DNA of 8,636 nucleotides, from NCBI GenBank assembly GCA_002792395.1, contig PFOG01000063.1, forward strand, positions 1 through 8,636, in the 5' to 3' direction. The notes below the pieces were generated by a model. It worked only from the letters and a program-made list of their open reading frames with translations, had not been told where the DNA came from and did not search any database. A program made the position numbers and the translations under genes. The stretch is from Candidatus Portnoybacteria bacterium CG_4_10_14_0_2_um_filter_44_20. Lineage in GTDB: Bacteria; Patescibacteriota; Minisyncoccia; Portnoybacterales; GCA-002795985. Below, piece after piece: positions 6,254 to 8,636 of this stretch (positions are counted from its first letter, which is position 1; each line of letters opens with the position of its first letter).

Positions 6254-8490
6254 ACGGAACAGCCGACAAAAACATAGACGCCGCCCTGGGCCGCCTAAGC
6301 ACGGCCATGGAAGGCCAAGAAAAAAAAGTCGTCATGTCCTTCAGGGCGTTCGCGTCGTTCGCCCTGAAGAATCCCAAAATCGCATTCCGGAACATTTTTC
6401 AAACCGTCGACGACGCGGTTCAAAAATACGTCAAGCCGTGCGAAGACGACTACCCGAACGATCCGGAATCGATCAACTTTATCAGGTACGACTGCAGCCG
6501 GCTTCTGGAGGAGGCTGATCCTCCGTTCTTTACCGACCGGCTTTTCGCCAATGATTTTGTCCGGTATATCAAACAACTGCGGGGCGGCGCCCAGCAAAAC
6601 AGAATGAATATTATTCTGGGACCGCCCGGCTGCGGTAAAAGCACGTTCCTGAACAACTTTCTCTTCAAACTCGAAGAATATGTCAACACCGAAGAGGGAA
6701 GCTGCTTCGAAACGCTCTGGACAATAGACACGGCGGGTTTCCGCCGCAACAACGGCAACAATCAGTGTGATCGCGGCCACGAAACTCTGCTTGAAATTCC
6801 CTGCCCCAACCACGACCACCCCTTCCTGCTGATACCGAAGAAATACAGAAGAGAATTCGTCAAGAATCTGCTTGAGCAGAAAAAAGAATGGCAGGAAAAA
6901 ATCCTGGCCGACAAGGAATATGACTGGCTCTTCAACTGGGATGCCTGCACAATCTGCAAATCGCTGTTCTGGCTGCTTTTCGACAAACTCGGCGCATTCG
7001 AAGCGGTATTGGAAAACGTCAAGGCATCTACCTACCGTTTCGACAGAAGTTTGGGCGAGGGCATCAGCGTTTTTAACCCGGGAGATATGCCAACACCACC
7101 GACCCAGTGGATTATTACCGACAAAAAGCTGCAAGAACGGCTTGACGCGGCGTTCGGCACGAGCAACTCGGTAAGATATATCTTCTCAAAACTCGCAAAA
7201 ACGAACAATGGCATCTATGTCCTGATGGACGTGAAAAAGAATAACGTTGAACGATTCGAGTCTCTTCACAACATTATCAGCGAAGGACTGCATCGCGTCG
7301 ACGATGTTGAGGAAAGAATCAGTTCCTTTTTCCTGGCGGTAATGAATCCCAATGATTACAAAAAAACCATCGAAGAAAAAAAAGAAGATTCCATTAAGGA
7401 CAGGGTCCGGTTACTCAACATTTCCTACATAAAAGAAGTCCCCGTCGAGGTACGCGTTTATTGCAGCATTTTCGGGGAAGACATTAAGCAATGCTTTCTA
7501 CCCAGGGTTTTGGAAAATTTCGCCCGGGTGATTATCTCCACGAGAATGGAAGAGTCATCTCCCGCTCTCGACGAATGGCTAAACATCGATAAGTATAAAA
7601 AATACTGCGACAACAAGGGACAACTTCTGCGAATGGAACTCTACGGGGGCGTCATTCCGACTTGGCTCTCCGAAGAAGACGTAAGAAAATTCAAGGCCCC
7701 CCTGCGGCGCAAAATCATTCAAGAAGGATATGAAGACAGGGAGGGAGCATTCTCCGGCCGAGAATCCATCTATTTGTTCCATGCGTTTTATTCGGCGTAT
7801 AGAAAGGACGATAGATTCATTACTATGGCCGATCTTTGCCGATTTTTCAAGGACCAGTTCAAGCAAAACACAGAAAACAAAAAAAGGATACCCGCGGGAT
7901 TCCTCGACTCTTTACTGAAATGGTATAACTACGGCGTTTTAAAAGAGGTTAAAGAATCGTTATACCATTACAATGAAAAAAGAATCTCCAATGACATTCA
8001 GAATTACCTGTTCGCGCTCAACTTAAAAATCGGGTCGGTAAGCATCTGTCCATTCACCAAGGAACAGATCGAGGTAACAGAAGACTTTCTGCGGCACATC
8101 GAGACCTACGTCCTGGACATCAGAACGGACGAAAAGGCCAAAGTGGCATTCAGAACGAACACGCAAAAAAATTACACCGAATGCCTCGCTCAAGAAATAC
8201 AGATAGGCAACAAGAACCTGACGGAAACAGAAGTCTACAAGTCGCTCCACGAAAAGTACGTGCTGAACCTAAAAGAAAAGGTTCTGCAGCCGTTTCTGAA
8301 AAACGAAAACTTCAGACGAGCCATAAATGACTATGGCAATGAAGATTTCAAAACTTACGACAGGAAAATTCAGGACGACATCAAGTTCCTTATTAAAAAC
8401 CTTAGCGACAAATACGGCTACACCGAATTAAGTGCCAAAGAGGTGTGCCTCTATGTCATCGACAACAAAGTCGCGGAAAATTTCTCTTAA
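6250..8490 (+). CDS. Second, divergent PrkA-superfamily AAA+ ATPase
   Basis: This 746-aa protein has Walker A GPPGCGKST (124-132), a Walker B-like strand GIYVLMD (321-327), sensor 1 AVMNPND (363-369), a DR arginine-finger candidate (384-385) and a sensor-2-like FSGRES (501-506). Its C-terminal part follows PrkA: LYHYNEKRISNDIQNYLFAL (571-590) aligns by eye with the YeaG helix before the C-terminal domain, and NLSDKYGYTELSAKEVCLY (717-735) with the YeaG end. It differs from the upstream PrkA in its N-terminal 110 residues, in having a single acidic residue (D327) at Walker B, and in a Cys/His-rich stretch between Walker A and B (C173, H177, C185, H188, H190, C233, C236) that could bind zinc. 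AGGAG (6237-6241) and the 4-nt overlap with spoVR show coupled translation. It would probably be annotated as PrkA; activity and substrate are unknown. Confidence 0.88.
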   Translation: MNGTADKNIDAALGRLSTAMEGQEKKVVMSFRAFASFALKNPKIAFRNIFQTVDDAVQKYVKPCEDDYPNDPESINFIRYDCSRLLEEADPPFFTDRLFANDFVRYIKQLRGGAQQNRMNIILGPPGCGKSTFLNNFLFKLEEYVNTEEGSCFETLWTIDTAGFRRNNGNNQCDRGHETLLEIPCPNHDHPFLLIPKKYRREFVKNLLEQKKEWQEKILADKEYDWLFNWDACTICKSLFWLLFDKLGAFEAVLENVKASTYRFDRSLGEGISVFNPGDMPTPPTQWIITDKKLQERLDAAFGTSNSVRYIFSKLAKTNNGIYVLMDVKKNNVERFESLHNIISEGLHRVDDVEERISSFFLAVMNPNDYKKTIEEKKEDSIKDRVRLLNISYIKEVPVEVRVYCSIFGEDIKQCFLPRVLENFARVIISTRMEESSPALDEWLNIDKYKKYCDNKGQLLRMELYGGVIPTWLSEEDVRKFKAPLRRKIIQEGYEDREGAFSGRESIYLFHAFYSAYRKDDRFITMADLCRFFKDQFKQNTENKKRIPAGFLDSLLKWYNYGVLKEVKESLYHYNEKRISNDIQNYLFALNLKIGSVSICPFTKEQIEVTEDFLRHIETYVLDIRTDEKAKVAFRTNTQKNYTECLAQEIQIGNKNLTETEVYKSLHEKYVLNLKEKVLQPFLKNENFRRAINDYGNEDFKTYDRKIQDDIKFLIKNLSDKYGYTELSAKEVCLYVIDNKVAENFS

Positions 8491-8512
8491 TCAAAAAATG
8501 AAAAACTTCACA

Positions 8513-8536
8513 CCCGAGCAATAGCTCGGGTTTTTT
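8513..8536 (+). terminator. Intrinsic terminator of the prkA-yeaH-spoVR operon
   Basis: CCCGAGC (8513-8519), loop AATA, and GCTCGGG (8524-8530) are followed directly by TTTTTT (8531-8536). It lies 22 nt after the stop codon of the last gene. An upstream TCAAAAAA (8491-8498) could pair with the T run plus GA. This is a canonical rho-independent terminator. Confidence 0.95.
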
Positions 8537-8636
8537 GATAAAAGCATGGCGCAACGATATTTTTTTTGTTCAAGCTACGGAACATAATTTACAGTCAATT
8601 AATTGTAATTTAGCGTCTTCGACCCCTTGTTTATTT
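8537..8636. other. AT-rich tail without a gene
   Basis: No gene start is convincing in this stretch. It holds a run of eight or more T (about 8560-8568) and the 10-bp palindrome CAATTAATTG (8596-8605), nested in TTACA and TGTAA arms, which could be an operator for the next, unseen gene or chance in AT-rich DNA. Confidence 0.4.

Noticed and set aside
6295..7134. Long antisense open frame (279 aa) opposite the second PrkA gene
   Set aside because: It is a shadow frame of a strongly supported gene with clear ATPase motifs. The antisense translation shows no domain and no ribosome-binding context was found.
1..8636. CRISPR array, tRNA, rRNA, transposase or toxin-antitoxin pair
   Set aside because: No regularly spaced repeats, cloverleaf-like tRNA sequence, rRNA signature or transposase/toxin motif could be seen. 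The two intergenic repeat copies are too few and too far apart for CRISPR.

Overview
The window is about 8.6 kb of bacterial chromosome. It is dominated by one rightward four-gene operon (1095-8490) of the PrkA / YeaH (DUF444) / SpoVR type. This is the stress- and stationary-phase-associated gene set known from E. coli as yeaG-yeaH plus ycgB, and from Bacillus as prkA and spoVR. The organism cannot be named from the sequence. Shine-Dalgarno sites are strong, TGA is used as a stop, GC content is moderate, and the protein variants diverge clearly from the E. coli forms. Together these suggest an uncultured or candidate-phylum bacterium rather than a well-studied model lineage (inference).

Layout. 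Positions 1-35 hold an intrinsic terminator serving the leftward gene at 147-350, a 67-residue protein with eight paired potential zinc ligands. That gene has its own strong ribosome-binding site and a plausible promoter at 374-402. Positions 351-1094 are a 744-base stretch with no convincing gene. It carries two copies of a roughly 80-90 bp repeat (415-496 and 732-823), strong palindromes inside and between them, and, close to the operon, a good sigma70-like promoter (903-932) followed by a leader of about 155 nt with a possible long-range stem.

The operon then runs as follows: a full-length PrkA-type AAA+ protein (687 aa); a GC-rich terminator-like hairpin in the 71-nt gap; a YeaH-type protein with a VWA/MIDAS motif (435 aa); after 12 nt, a SpoVR/YcgB-type protein (567 aa); and, with a 4-nt ATGA overlap, a second, very divergent PrkA-superfamily AAA+ protein (746 aa) with a Cys/His-rich insert. 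A clean intrinsic terminator (8513-8536) closes the unit. The last 100 bases hold no gene.

How the genes may work together. An AAA+ ATPase paired with a VWA protein is a recurring design (compare MoxR-VWA pairs), and PrkA, YeaH and SpoVR are known to co-occur. The notable feature here is a second, clearly different PrkA-like ATPase that is translationally coupled to SpoVR. It suggests two ATPases, possibly with separate partners or forming a mixed assembly, acting on one SpoVR/YeaH pathway. The hairpin after the first gene suggests that PrkA is made in excess over the other three products. The biochemical role of the system remains inference.
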